DNA from: Streptomyces subrutilus | Lineage (GTDB): Bacteria; Actinomycetota; Actinomycetes; Streptomycetales; Streptomycetaceae | Length of the DNA stretch: 64,000 nt | Assembly: GCF_008704535.1 (NCBI RefSeq) | Contig: NZ_CP023701.1 | Location: 6,924,001-6,988,000, forward strand | Reading direction: 5' to 3' | In this document: one piece after another, positions 42,385 through 49,969 of the stretch | How the letters are laid out: every line of letters starts with the position of its first letter | How positions within the stretch are numbered: the stretch's first letter is position 1 | Translations under genes and position numbers: made by a program | The notes under the pieces: generated by a model | The model's input: only the letters and a program-made list of their open reading frames with translations | Database searches by the model: none | What the model was told of the DNA's origin: nothing

Positions 42385-42923
42385 CGCCCCGGCCCGCCGC
42401 ACGCATCCACCTGATGATCACCTTCGTCCTGGTGTCGTGCGGGACGGTCGCGGGGGCCTGCCTCGGCCTCCTGCTGTCCGGCCGGTCGACGGCCCTCCTC
42501 CTCGCGGGGGTGGCCGGACTGGGCGCGGGGGCGGGCGCGCTGTCCTCCCGCCGCCACGTCCTCACCCTGCTCCGGCCGGACCCCGGGCGCGCGCCCGCAC
42601 CCGGGCCCCGTCCCTCCCGGGCCGCCGCGGCGGCCCGGGGCGACGGCTACGCGGAGGGCCTCGCCGACGGCGTCCTCGTCTGCGTCGCCACGTACCGGGC
42701 GGCGGTCTTCCCGCTCACCCCCGACGGGGTGAGCGGGCAGGAGCGCCGGGCCCGTCGCGACCTGGCCTACCGGGTCGCCGCCCACGACGGACTGCCGCAC
42801 CCCGTGCAGGTGTCGGCGGCCGCCGCCCTCGAAGCCATCGACCAGGGCCTGGACGCGGAGCGGGCCGAGGCCGCGATGAGGGACCTCGGCCTCACCGTCT
42901 TCGGCAGCCGACGCGGCCGCTGA
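42381..42923 (+). CDS. Membrane protein of unknown function
   Basis: 180 residues. Two adjacent membrane helices at the N-terminus (ITFVLVSCGTVAGACLGLLL, ALLLAGVAGLGAGAGALSS), then an Arg/Pro linker and a soluble domain with GYAEGLADGVLVCVATYRAAV. ATG overlaps the esterase stop by four bases, so the two are co-translated; the soluble domain would be cytoplasmic. No family recognised. Confidence 0.65.
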   Translation: MTPRPAARIHLMITFVLVSCGTVAGACLGLLLSGRSTALLLAGVAGLGAGAGALSSRRHVLTLLRPDPGRAPAPGPRPSRAAAAARGDGYAEGLADGVLVCVATYRAAVFPLTPDGVSGQERRARRDLAYRVAAHDGLPHPVQVSAAAALEAIDQGLDAERAEAAMRDLGLTVFGSRRGR

Positions 42924-42956
42924 GCACCGGACGCCCGCGCCCGGTGCGGACCCGCC

Positions 42957-44438
42957 CTACGGCAGGGACAGCTCCCGCACCGTGGCCATGTCGCTGAAGG
43001 GCAGCAGCTCCTCGCCGACGATCTGGTGCGGCTCGCTGCCCTTGCCCGCGATCAGGACGGTGTCGTCCGGTCCCGCGTCGGACAGCGCGAAGCCGATCGC
43101 CCTACGCCGGTCCGCGCACCGGTGGTAGGCGGCGCCGACCGCCGCCAGACCCGGCGCGATCTCGTCGAGGATGGCCTCCGGGTCCTCGGTGCGGGGGTTG
43201 TCCGAGGTCAGCACGCAGAGGTCGGAATGGGTACCGGCGATCCGGCCCATCTCGGCCCGCTTGGTGGTGTCGCGGTCCCCGCCGCAACCGAAGACCGTGA
43301 TCACCCGACCCGGGGCGAAGCCGCGGATCGTGCTCAGGACCTTGTCCAACGAGTCCGGGGAGTGGGCGTAGTCCACGATCACCGACGTCCCCGACGGCGT
43401 CCGGAAGCGCTCGAAGCGGCCCGGTACGGGAGGCATCTGCGCCAGCGCGTCCACCAACGGGCCCAGCGCGTGCCCCAGCACGTGGCAGGCGGCCACCGTG
43501 GCCAGGGCGTTGGCCACCGAGAACCGGCCGGGCACCGGGATCGAAGCGGCGTACGCGCGCCCGCCGTGGTGCAGCGTGAACCGGGTGCCGGAGGCGCTCA
43601 CCGCCAGGTCGGTGGCCCGGTAGTCCGCCGGTGCGTCCAGCGCGTACGTGGTCACGGCGCCCGGCATCAGCGCCGCGACGGACGCGCCCACCGGATCGTC
43701 GGCGTTGACCACCGCGCGCCGGCACAGTCCCTGGAAGAGCCGCAGTTTGGCGTCCCGGTAGTCCGCCATCGTCCCGTGGTCGTCCAGGTGGTCCTGGGTC
43801 AGGTTGGTGAAGACCCCGACGTCGATGAACGTGCGGTCCACCCGGTGCGTCAGCAGGCCCATCGAGGTGGCCTCCAGCACCACGCTGCCCGCCCCGCGGT
43901 CGCGCATGTACCCCAACAGGTACTGCAGGTCCGGTGATTCGGGAGTGGTCAGCACCGAACGCGGCATCGGGATCGGCTCGTCGCCGATCCTGCTGCCCGC
44001 GGTCCCGATGACCCCGACCCGGGCCCCCTCGGCGATCCGCAGCGCGGACTCGACCATGTAGGACACCGAGGTCTTCCCGTTGGTGCCGGTGATCGCCACC
44101 ATGTCCATCTGCCGCCCCGGCTCGCCGAAGTAGCGCGAGGTCACCACCGCCGCCGCGGTCCGCGTGTCGGGCACCCGCACGGCGCAGGCACCCGGCGGCC
44201 ACACCGACGGCGGGAGGGCCGGTTCCCTGCCGTCGACGAGCACGGCGGCGGCGCCCCGGGCCAGCGCGGGCGACACCGAGTCCGGGCCGCCCTCCCGGTG
44301 TCCGGGCACCGCGATGAACAGCGCACCCGGTGTCACCCGGTCCGCGTCGAAGGTGGTTCCGGCGGTGATCAGTGTCGTGTCCGGGTCGCCCTGGAGGACG
44401 AGGTGCTCCTGACCGGCCAGCAAGTCGCTCAGCTTCAC
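42957..44438 (-). CDS. MurE-type UDP-N-acetylmuramyl tripeptide ligase
   Basis: 493 residues. ATP loop GTNGKTSV, central Mur-ligase motifs VEATSMGLLTHR, VFTNLTQDHLDDHG and the DNPRTEDP motif that indicates meso/LL-diaminopimelate specificity, plus GKGSEPHQIV near the end. Streptomyces wall synthesis uses one murE in the dcw cluster; this locus lacks murF, mraY and fts genes, so it is either a displaced or an additional copy. GTG at 44438 with GAAGGGA; the longer frame upstream is not coding. Catalyses addition of diaminopimelate to UDP-MurNAc-dipeptide. Confidence 0.85.
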   Translation of the reverse strand: MKLSDLLAGQEHLVLQGDPDTTLITAGTTFDADRVTPGALFIAVPGHREGGPDSVSPALARGAAAVLVDGREPALPPSVWPPGACAVRVPDTRTAAAVVTSRYFGEPGRQMDMVAITGTNGKTSVSYMVESALRIAEGARVGVIGTAGSRIGDEPIPMPRSVLTTPESPDLQYLLGYMRDRGAGSVVLEATSMGLLTHRVDRTFIDVGVFTNLTQDHLDDHGTMADYRDAKLRLFQGLCRRAVVNADDPVGASVAALMPGAVTTYALDAPADYRATDLAVSASGTRFTLHHGGRAYAASIPVPGRFSVANALATVAACHVLGHALGPLVDALAQMPPVPGRFERFRTPSGTSVIVDYAHSPDSLDKVLSTIRGFAPGRVITVFGCGGDRDTTKRAEMGRIAGTHSDLCVLTSDNPRTEDPEAILDEIAPGLAAVGAAYHRCADRRRAIGFALSDAGPDDTVLIAGKGSEPHQIVGEELLPFSDMATVRELSLP

Positions 44439-44550
44439 GATGGTCCCTTCGAGGGGGCTCGGCCCGGGCGTGCGGCCGTAGCCAGGCGGCAGCGCCGGCG
44501 GCGTGCCGGGAAGCTGCTGTGGTGACGTGGAGCGGAGAAGGCGCGGGCCG

Positions 44551-44706
44551 CTAGCCGTGGCCGTGCAGGGCGACGCGGCGGCTGTCGGGCTTCGCGGCGG
44601 CGCGGTCGGCGGCGGCCGGCTCGACGGCGGTCGCGGCCCCGGCGGCGGGGCGCGCGTCCGGGGCGGCCTGGTGCAGGCACTGCCTCGGAGAACGCGTGCG
44701 ACCCAT
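44551..44706 (-). CDS. Possible small basic protein, 51 residues
   Basis: ATG 44706 opens a frame GRTRSPRQCLHQAAPDARPA followed by an Ala/Pro-rich middle and the end RRVALHGHG. It lies in the 388-base gap between murE and the aldo/keto reductase. Only frame openness and G+C bias support it; no family recognised. The rest of the gap shows nothing. Confidence 0.25.
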   Translation of the reverse strand: MGRTRSPRQCLHQAAPDARPAAGAATAVEPAAADRAAAKPDSRRVALHGHG

Positions 44707-44826
44707 GGGCCGAGTGTACGGCCCACCCAGTGGCCCCGGATCCACACCGCGGCCGGCGCCCCGGACGCCCGCCCGCACCTCCGGCGACCCTGGTCCGATC
44801 GACGCGGCACCCCCTAGGGTGGGCGC

Positions 44827-45816
44827 GTGGCGGCGAACACGAACGTGAGCGTGACGGTGGACGGGACGAGGGACATGACGGACGACCGGGTGCTGTACGG
44901 ATGCATGGGCCTCGGCGGCGGCTGGGAGCCCGGTGCCCCCGAACCGGCCGACATCGACGCGGCCGAGGCCGCCGTCGAAGCGGCCCTCGACAGCGGCATC
45001 ACCACCTTCGACCACGCCGACATCTACCGCCACGGCAAGGCCGAAGCCGTCTTCGGAGAGGTGCTCGCGCGGACGCCCGGACTGCGGGAGCGGATCACGC
45101 TGCAGACCAAGTGCGGCATCCGCCTGGCCGGCCAGGACGGCGGCCCGGGCCGGTACGACCTGCGGGGCGCGAGCATCGAACGGCGCGTGGCGGAGAGCCT
45201 GGACCGGCTGCGCACCGACGTGATCGACGTGCTGCTGCTGCACCGCCCCGACCCCCTCGCCGACCCCGACGACACCGCGGCCGCGCTGATGTCCCTGCAC
45301 CGGCAGGGCCTCGTGCGCGCCTTCGGCGTGTCCAACATGGGCGCACCGCAGATCGCCGCCCTCCAGTCCCGGCTCGACGTGCCGCTGGTCGCCAACCAGC
45401 TGGAGATGAGCCTGCACAGCCGCGACTGGGTGGAGGCCGGCGTCCTGCTCAACACCTCCGGAGCCACCGCGAACGGCTTCCCCCACGGCACGCTGGAGCA
45501 CTGCCGCGCGCACGGCATCCGCCTCCAGGCCTGGGGCGCACTGGCGCAGGGCCGGTTCACCGGCCGCGAGGAGACCCCCGCCGAACGGGCCACCGCGGGG
45601 CTGCTGGCCGACCTGGCCCGCAAGAAGGACACGACGCCCGAGACCGTCCTGCTGTGGTGGCTGGCGCGCCACCCCGCGCGCATCGCCCCCGTCATCGGCA
45701 CCGCCCGGCCCGACCGGATCCGCGCCTGCCGCGACGCCGCGCTGCGCGAGCCCGACCTCACGCACGAGGAGTGGTACGAGCTCTGGATCACCGCCCGGGC
45801 CCTCCCGCTGCCCTGA
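44827..45816 (+). CDS. Aldo/keto reductase
   Basis: 329 residues. Catalytic tetrad from the TIM barrel: Asp in TFDHADIYRHG, Tyr (the YRHG position), Lys in LQTKCGIRL and His in VLLLHRPDPL. C-terminal nucleotide-binding tail PVIGTARPDRIRACRDA is the NADPH motif. It belongs to the YdhF-like group. GTG at 44827; an ATG at 44875 is alternative. Converges on the DUF5997 gene with a strong hairpin between. Confidence 0.85.
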   Translation: MAANTNVSVTVDGTRDMTDDRVLYGCMGLGGGWEPGAPEPADIDAAEAAVEAALDSGITTFDHADIYRHGKAEAVFGEVLARTPGLRERITLQTKCGIRLAGQDGGPGRYDLRGASIERRVAESLDRLRTDVIDVLLLHRPDPLADPDDTAAALMSLHRQGLVRAFGVSNMGAPQIAALQSRLDVPLVANQLEMSLHSRDWVEAGVLLNTSGATANGFPHGTLEHCRAHGIRLQAWGALAQGRFTGREETPAERATAGLLADLARKKDTTPETVLLWWLARHPARIAPVIGTARPDRIRACRDAALREPDLTHEEWYELWITARALPLP

Positions 45817-45856
45817 TCCGCGTCCGACGCGAGCCGGCCCCGCGGCGGGTACGCGA

Positions 45857-45893
45857 GAGGGGCGGCCGGAGCAGAGAGCTCCGGCCGCCCCTC
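45857..45893. terminator. Bidirectional terminator between convergent genes
   Basis: GAGGGGCGGCCGGAGC and its exact complement form a 16-base stem with a five-base AGAGA loop, 40 bases past the aldo/keto reductase stop and 49 bases before the DUF5997 stop. Confidence 0.85.
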
Positions 45894-45942
45894 GGGCCGT
45901 TCCGTACCGTGCCGCCGTCCCGGCCGGTGGGCCGGGAGGGGG

Positions 45943-46347
45943 TCAGGAGTCCTGCTGTGCGGCCTTGGCCGCCCGCTCCGCGTTCTTCTCCTTGATGCGG
46001 ACGGTCTCCTTGCGGACCTCCGCCTGGGTGGCCCGCTCCTTCTCCAGCCACTCCGGGGCCTCGTCCTTCAGGGCCTCGATCTGCTCGGTGGTGAGGGGCT
46101 CGGTGACCCCGCCGCGGGCGAGGCCCGCGATGGAGACGCCCAGCTTCGAGGCGACCACGGGGCGGGGGTGCGGGCCGTTGCGCCGCAGGTCCTGCAGCCA
46201 CTGGGGCGGGTCGGCCTGGAGCGCACTCAGCTCGGTGCGCGAGACGACACCCTCCTGGAACTCTGCGGGGGTGGCCTCGAGGTACACGCCCAGCTTCTTC
46301 GCCGCGGTCGCGGGCTTCATCGTCTGGGGGCTCTGGTGCGACGTCAT
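45943..46347 (-). CDS. DUF5997 family protein
   Basis: 134 residues. The family pattern is clear: TAAKKLGVYLEATPAEFQEG, then DPPQWLQDLRRNGPHPRPVVASKLGVSIAGLARGGV and EQIEALKDEAPEWLEKE with a long charged C-terminal helix. Function unknown; it is regularly found divergent from a LysR-effector-domain gene, as here at 46406, with only 58 bases between. ATG at 46347. Confidence 0.85.
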   Translation of the reverse strand: MTSHQSPQTMKPATAAKKLGVYLEATPAEFQEGVVSRTELSALQADPPQWLQDLRRNGPHPRPVVASKLGVSIAGLARGGVTEPLTTEQIEALKDEAPEWLEKERATQAEVRKETVRIKEKNAERAAKAAQQDS

Positions 46348-46405
46348 GGTGCCAAGAGTATCGAGCGTGTGCGCTACCTCTGACCACGCCGGGTAATCTG
46401 GCGGG

Positions 46406-47209
46406 GTGACAGGCTCGGAAGTACCCCATTCGTTCCGGCTCGCCTACGTCCCGGGCGTGACCCCCACCAAGTGGGTGCGTATCTGGAACGAGCGGCTGCC
46501 CGACGTCCCGCTGGCCCTCGTCGCGGTCTCCGCCGACGAAGCCTTCGGCGTCCTGCGGGCCGGTGGCGCCGACGCCGGCTTCGTCCGCCTGCCGGTCGAC
46601 CGTACGGACCTCAGCGCGATCCCCCTCTACACCGAGACCACGGTCGTCGTGATCCCCAAGGACCACGTCATCGCGGCGGTGGAGGAGCTGTCCGTCGAGG
46701 ACCTGGCCGACGAGCTGGTGCTGCACCCCCTCGACGACACCCTGGACTGGCAAGCCCCTCCGGGGCGGCCCGCGAACGAGCGGCCGGCCACCACCGCCGA
46801 CGCCGTCGAGCTGGTGGCGGCCGGGGTGGGCGTCCTCGTCGTCCCGCAGTCACTGGCCCGCCTGCACCACCGCCGCGACCTCACCTACCGCCCCGTCTCC
46901 GGCGTACCTGAGTCGCGGGTGGCCCTGTCGTGGCCGCAGGAGGAGACCACCGACCTGGTGGAGGAGTTCATCGGGATCGTGCGGGGACGCACCGTCAACA
47001 GCACCCGGGGACGGCCGCCGACACCGCCGCAGCCCAAGGGCAAGCGGGCCGAGGCGGGCGGCGCCCAGCGCAAGCCGGCGGGCGGCGGCAAGCAGGCCGC
47101 GGGCCGGTCCGGCGAGGCCGGCGCCAAGAACCCGCGGGCCGGCTCCGGCGGCCCCAAGGGGGCCAAGGGCGGCGCCGCCAAGCGCGGCAAGCCCCGCCGC
47201 AAGCCGTAG
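46406..47209 (+). CDS. LysR substrate-binding domain protein without DNA-binding domain
   Basis: 267 residues. The fold is a LysR effector domain (FRLAYVPGVTPTKWVRIWNERLPDVPLALV, GAGVGVLVVPQSLARLHH) that starts directly, with no winged helix. The last 80 residues are a Lys/Gly/Ala-rich, highly basic tail (KGKRAEAGGAQRK, GKPRRKP) that could bind DNA or RNA non-specifically. GTG at 46406. The divergent DUF5997 partner suggests a two-protein regulatory or stress unit. Confidence 0.8.
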   Translation: MTGSEVPHSFRLAYVPGVTPTKWVRIWNERLPDVPLALVAVSADEAFGVLRAGGADAGFVRLPVDRTDLSAIPLYTETTVVVIPKDHVIAAVEELSVEDLADELVLHPLDDTLDWQAPPGRPANERPATTADAVELVAAGVGVLVVPQSLARLHHRRDLTYRPVSGVPESRVALSWPQEETTDLVEEFIGIVRGRTVNSTRGRPPTPPQPKGKRAEAGGAQRKPAGGGKQAAGRSGEAGAKNPRAGSGGPKGAKGGAAKRGKPRRKP

Positions 47210-47287
47210 CCGTCCGGCCCGCGCTCCGGCCCGCCGCCCGCACCGTCGTGCCGGGGCCGGGGCCGGGGCCGGGTGGCGGCGTGCCGG

Positions 47288-48505
47288 TCAGCCGGCCCAG
47301 CGGCCGGTCAGGAACGTCACGGCCACCACGGTGGTCACCGGACCCGCGACGTACAGGTACGCGGCCAGCACGCGCGGCCGTCGCAGGCTCCACTCCGCCA
47401 GGGCGATCCACAGCGGCCACCACAGGAGGGTGGAGCGGGGCACCGACATGTACCAGTACGAGGTCCCCAGCGCCCAGAGGGTGAGGGCCAGGTACAGCGC
47501 CTCGGGCAGCCGCCGCCGGATCACCAGCACCACCAGCAGCACCAGGCCCACCACCATCGCCAGCAGCTCGCCCTGCCACATCAGTGCGTACCCGGTGGCC
47601 TGCGTGTGCCCGAAGGCGGCCTCCCACGTGTGCGACCAGGCCTCCCACGGCGTGTGGAAGTCCCGGTACCAGCCGCGCTCCTGCGCGTGCTTCCAGGCCA
47701 TCGCGTCCCCGGTCCGCGCCGCCAGGTACCAGCCGTACAGCAGCGGCGCGAGCGCGGGCAGCGCCAGCCAGGGCGCCGAGCGCCACGGCGCACGCTCCCG
47801 CGCGCCGAGGACGAAGTGCAGCGCGAGCGCGGCGGCCAGGAACAGGCCGGTCACCCGCACCGAACACGCCAGGCAGGTCAGGACCCCGGCCGCCGCCCAG
47901 TTCCCGCGCTGCGCCGCGAGCCAGGCCGGCAGGGCCAGGGCGAGGAACAGCGCCTCGGTGTAGCCGGCGGCGAGGAAGACCGCGCAGGGCGACAGCAGGA
48001 AGAAGAGCACCGTACGGCGGCCCGCGTCCGCGACCGGCAGCGCCCGGCGGGCGATCCGGGCCAGCGCGACCACCGCGACGCCGCCCGCGACGAACGAGAC
48101 GAGGGCCCCGGCCGCCGCCCAGTGCGGGACGACGGCGTGTACGGCCCGCAGGACGAGCGGGAAGCCGGGGAAGAAGGCCTCGCGGTTGTCCCAGCCGGGC
48201 GTCCACGGGCCGGCCCCGGCCGGGAAGTAGCCGTCCTCGGCTATGTGCAGGTAGTGCCACCAGTCCCACCGCTGCCACGCCGAGAGGGGCGAGGCGGGCC
48301 GGCGGGCCTCGCCGTCGGGAGGGAACAGCCAGGTGACGGCCCCGGCGGTGATCCAGACTCCGATGCGGGTCAGCACGTACAACCACAGCACCTCGCGGTC
48401 GGCGGGGCCGAGCCGGGGCGCCGGCCGCCGCCGTCGGACGGCGACCGTGACGGCGGCCGGGCCGGTGGGGCCCGCGGCGGGCCTGGTCGGGGTGGATACG
48501 GTCAC
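47288..48505 (-). CDS. Mannosyltransferase family (PIG-V-like) membrane glycosyltransferase
   Basis: 405 residues, about nine to ten membrane helices. WQRWDWWHYLHIAEDGY near residue 75 is the first extracytoplasmic loop with the acidic motif of GT-C/PIG-V enzymes, and YLALTLWALGTSYWYMSVPRS near the end carries conserved residues. It likely transfers mannose or another sugar from a polyprenyl donor to lipid or protein outside the membrane. GTG at 48505 with AGGAGG six bases upstream. Monocistronic; the 169-bp palindrome lies 115 bases upstream. Confidence 0.8.
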   Translation of the reverse strand: MTVSTPTRPAAGPTGPAAVTVAVRRRRPAPRLGPADREVLWLYVLTRIGVWITAGAVTWLFPPDGEARRPASPLSAWQRWDWWHYLHIAEDGYFPAGAGPWTPGWDNREAFFPGFPLVLRAVHAVVPHWAAAGALVSFVAGGVAVVALARIARRALPVADAGRRTVLFFLLSPCAVFLAAGYTEALFLALALPAWLAAQRGNWAAAGVLTCLACSVRVTGLFLAAALALHFVLGARERAPWRSAPWLALPALAPLLYGWYLAARTGDAMAWKHAQERGWYRDFHTPWEAWSHTWEAAFGHTQATGYALMWQGELLAMVVGLVLLVVLVIRRRLPEALYLALTLWALGTSYWYMSVPRSTLLWWPLWIALAEWSLRRPRVLAAYLYVAGPVTTVVAVTFLTGRWAG

Positions 48506-48620
48506 GTGGACCTCCTGATCGGCCGGGCGCACGGTGAACCACCGGTCCGCGCGCTGCACGGCCGGTACGGACGGACGTGGTCTTCCCGGGGCTGGGGCTG
48601 GGCTCGGGCTGCCGGTCGGC

Positions 48621-48789
48621 CTAGGTCGTCTCTTTCGGATCTTGTCGGCCGAGCGCGCGGCGTCTGGTGCCGTGCCTGGGCGTGCTGCCGGGGCGCTCGC
48701 GTACTGGACGTACGTGGTCGCCTCGGCAGTGCGGCCAGGCACGGTGCCAGGCGTCGCGGGCCCGGCAAGATCCGAAAGAGACGGCCTAG
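48621..48789. repeat. 169-bp imperfect palindromic element
   Basis: The left end CTAGGTCGTCTCTTTCGGAT and the right end, read in complement, CTAGGCCGTCTCTTTCGGAT match almost perfectly; the similarity continues through the whole element (ATCTTG(T/C)CGG, GGCGTCTGG/GACGCCTGG, GTGCCGTGCCTGG/CACCGTGCCTGG, centre GTACTGGACGTAC). It lies between the mannosyltransferase gene and the sigma-factor partner and supplies the stop codon of the latter. It looks like a miniature transposable element or a structured-RNA palindrome; I have an unverified memory of similar sequences between Streptomyces genes. Confidence 0.85.
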
Positions 48790-49214
48790 CCGGGGCCGTG
48801 CCGCGTGGGCGTGGGGGACGTCTCCGGGTTCGTCGTCGTGCCCGACGGCACCGGGGGCAGGGTGCTGCCGGTCGGGCGGGTGGTCTCGGCGGGCGGGGGG
48901 GTGCGGGACATGGAGCTGCTCGGTTCGGGCGGCCCCTGGGTCGACACCGTGGAGGGTGAGGGCGGCGGCCACGGGGCGGAGGGGGAGGTCGCGGGCAGCG
49001 GAGCCCCGCCGCCCCCCGGCAGCGGTCCGGCCACCAGCGCGCCCGCGCTCCCGAGGACCAGGCAGGCCGCGAGGCCGTAGCCGGCGATCCGGCGCCGCCG
49101 CGCCCGCTCGCCGCGCCGGGCGATGACCGACACGGGCGGGAGGTCGGCCCCGGACCGTCCGGCCGCGGCCGCCTCCCGGAACAGGGACCGCAGCGGGTCG
49201 TGGGAGTCAGGCAC
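48786..49214 (-). CDS. Membrane-anchored partner of the sigma factor (anti-sigma-like)
   Basis: 142 residues. Cytoplasmic N-terminus DSHDPLRSLFREAAAAG, one membrane helix (IAGYGLAACLVLGSAGALVAG, about 48-68), then a Pro/Ser/Thr-rich extracytoplasmic stalk to the end. The order sigma factor then membrane protein, overlapping by eight bases, is that of ECF/SigE-type sigma and anti-sigma pairs, but no zinc-binding HxxxCxxC anti-sigma motif is visible. The GTG at 49214 has GAGGAGG six bases upstream. Its stop codon TAG lies in the end of the palindromic element, so the 3' end may be truncated. Confidence 0.65.
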   Translation of the reverse strand: MPDSHDPLRSLFREAAAAGRSGADLPPVSVIARRGERARRRRIAGYGLAACLVLGSAGALVAGPLPGGGGAPLPATSPSAPWPPPSPSTVSTQGPPEPSSSMSRTPPPAETTRPTGSTLPPVPSGTTTNPETSPTPTRHGPG

Positions 49215-49704
49215 CGGGAGCCTCCTCAATGCGCGGGTCCTGCAGGTGACGGGCGAGGGCGGTCCGCCCCCGGGAGAGGTGCGTCTTGACCGTGCTGGGG
49301 GAGAGGGAGGTCTCGTCGGCGATCTGTTCGACGGTCAGATCGCAGACGTAGTGCAGGGCCATGGTCCGGCGCTGTTTGGGCGGGAGGTGCCGCAGCGCCT
49401 CCACCAGGGCCACCGCCTCGGGGCCCGGCCCGTCCACGTGCCCGGCGGGGGCGGTGCGCTGCCAGGCGTCGGCGGTACGCCGCCGGACGCGCCAGCGGCT
49501 CACCGCGAGCCGCCAGGCGACCGTACGGATCCAGGCCTCGGGCCGCCCCTCGCGGTCCAGGTGGCGCAGCCGGCCCCACCCCTTGACGAACGCCTCCTGC
49601 ACCACGTCCTGTGCCTCGTGGTGGTCGCCGAGCATCACGTACAGCTGTCCTGTCAGCCGCCCCGCCGCCTGCGCGTAGAACTCTTCGAACTCCTCGACGG
49701 TCAA
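49207..49704 (-). CDS. SigE-family RNA polymerase sigma factor
   Basis: 165 residues. Region 2 (EEFYAQAAGRLTGQLYVMLGDHHEAQDVVQEAFVKGWGRL) and region 4 (LPPKQRRTMALHYVCDLTVEQIADETSLSPSTVKTHLSRGRTAL) are complete; this is the short ECF subgroup called SigE-like in Streptomyces. TTG at 49704 has GGGAG seven bases upstream and gives the family start; GTG at 49737 lacks a ribosome site. Coupled to the membrane protein downstream. The 230 bases upstream contain a palindrome that may carry its control site. Confidence 0.85.
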   Translation of the reverse strand: MTVEEFEEFYAQAAGRLTGQLYVMLGDHHEAQDVVQEAFVKGWGRLRHLDREGRPEAWIRTVAWRLAVSRWRVRRRTADAWQRTAPAGHVDGPGPEAVALVEALRHLPPKQRRTMALHYVCDLTVEQIADETSLSPSTVKTHLSRGRTALARHLQDPRIEEAPGA

Positions 49705-49759
49705 AAATCCACTCCCGCATCCATGTGTCCCTCTCACCGGGCATACGCCCGCCGCACCG

Positions 49760-49779
49760 CGTCCGGTCTACACCGGACG
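49760..49779. promoter_or_regulatory. Palindrome upstream of the sigma-factor gene
   Basis: CGTCCGGT-CTAC-ACCGGACG is a perfect 8+4+8 inverted repeat between the antiporter and sigma-factor genes, 56 bases before the sigma start; position fits an operator or terminator. Confidence 0.45.
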
Positions 49780-49969
49780 ACGAGAAGTCTGGTGAGTGGC
49801 GTCACACCCCGGACGTGCGGACACGCGGGCGGGCCCGGTCCCGGCCCGCGCGGCAGGGCGCGGGCGCGGTGCGCCACCGCGTCCCGGGGCGGGCGCCGAC
49901 GGCACGCGAAGGGGGCGGGCGCTCCGGACGGATCCGGTGCGCCCGCCCCCGGGGCGGGGGGGCCGAGGC

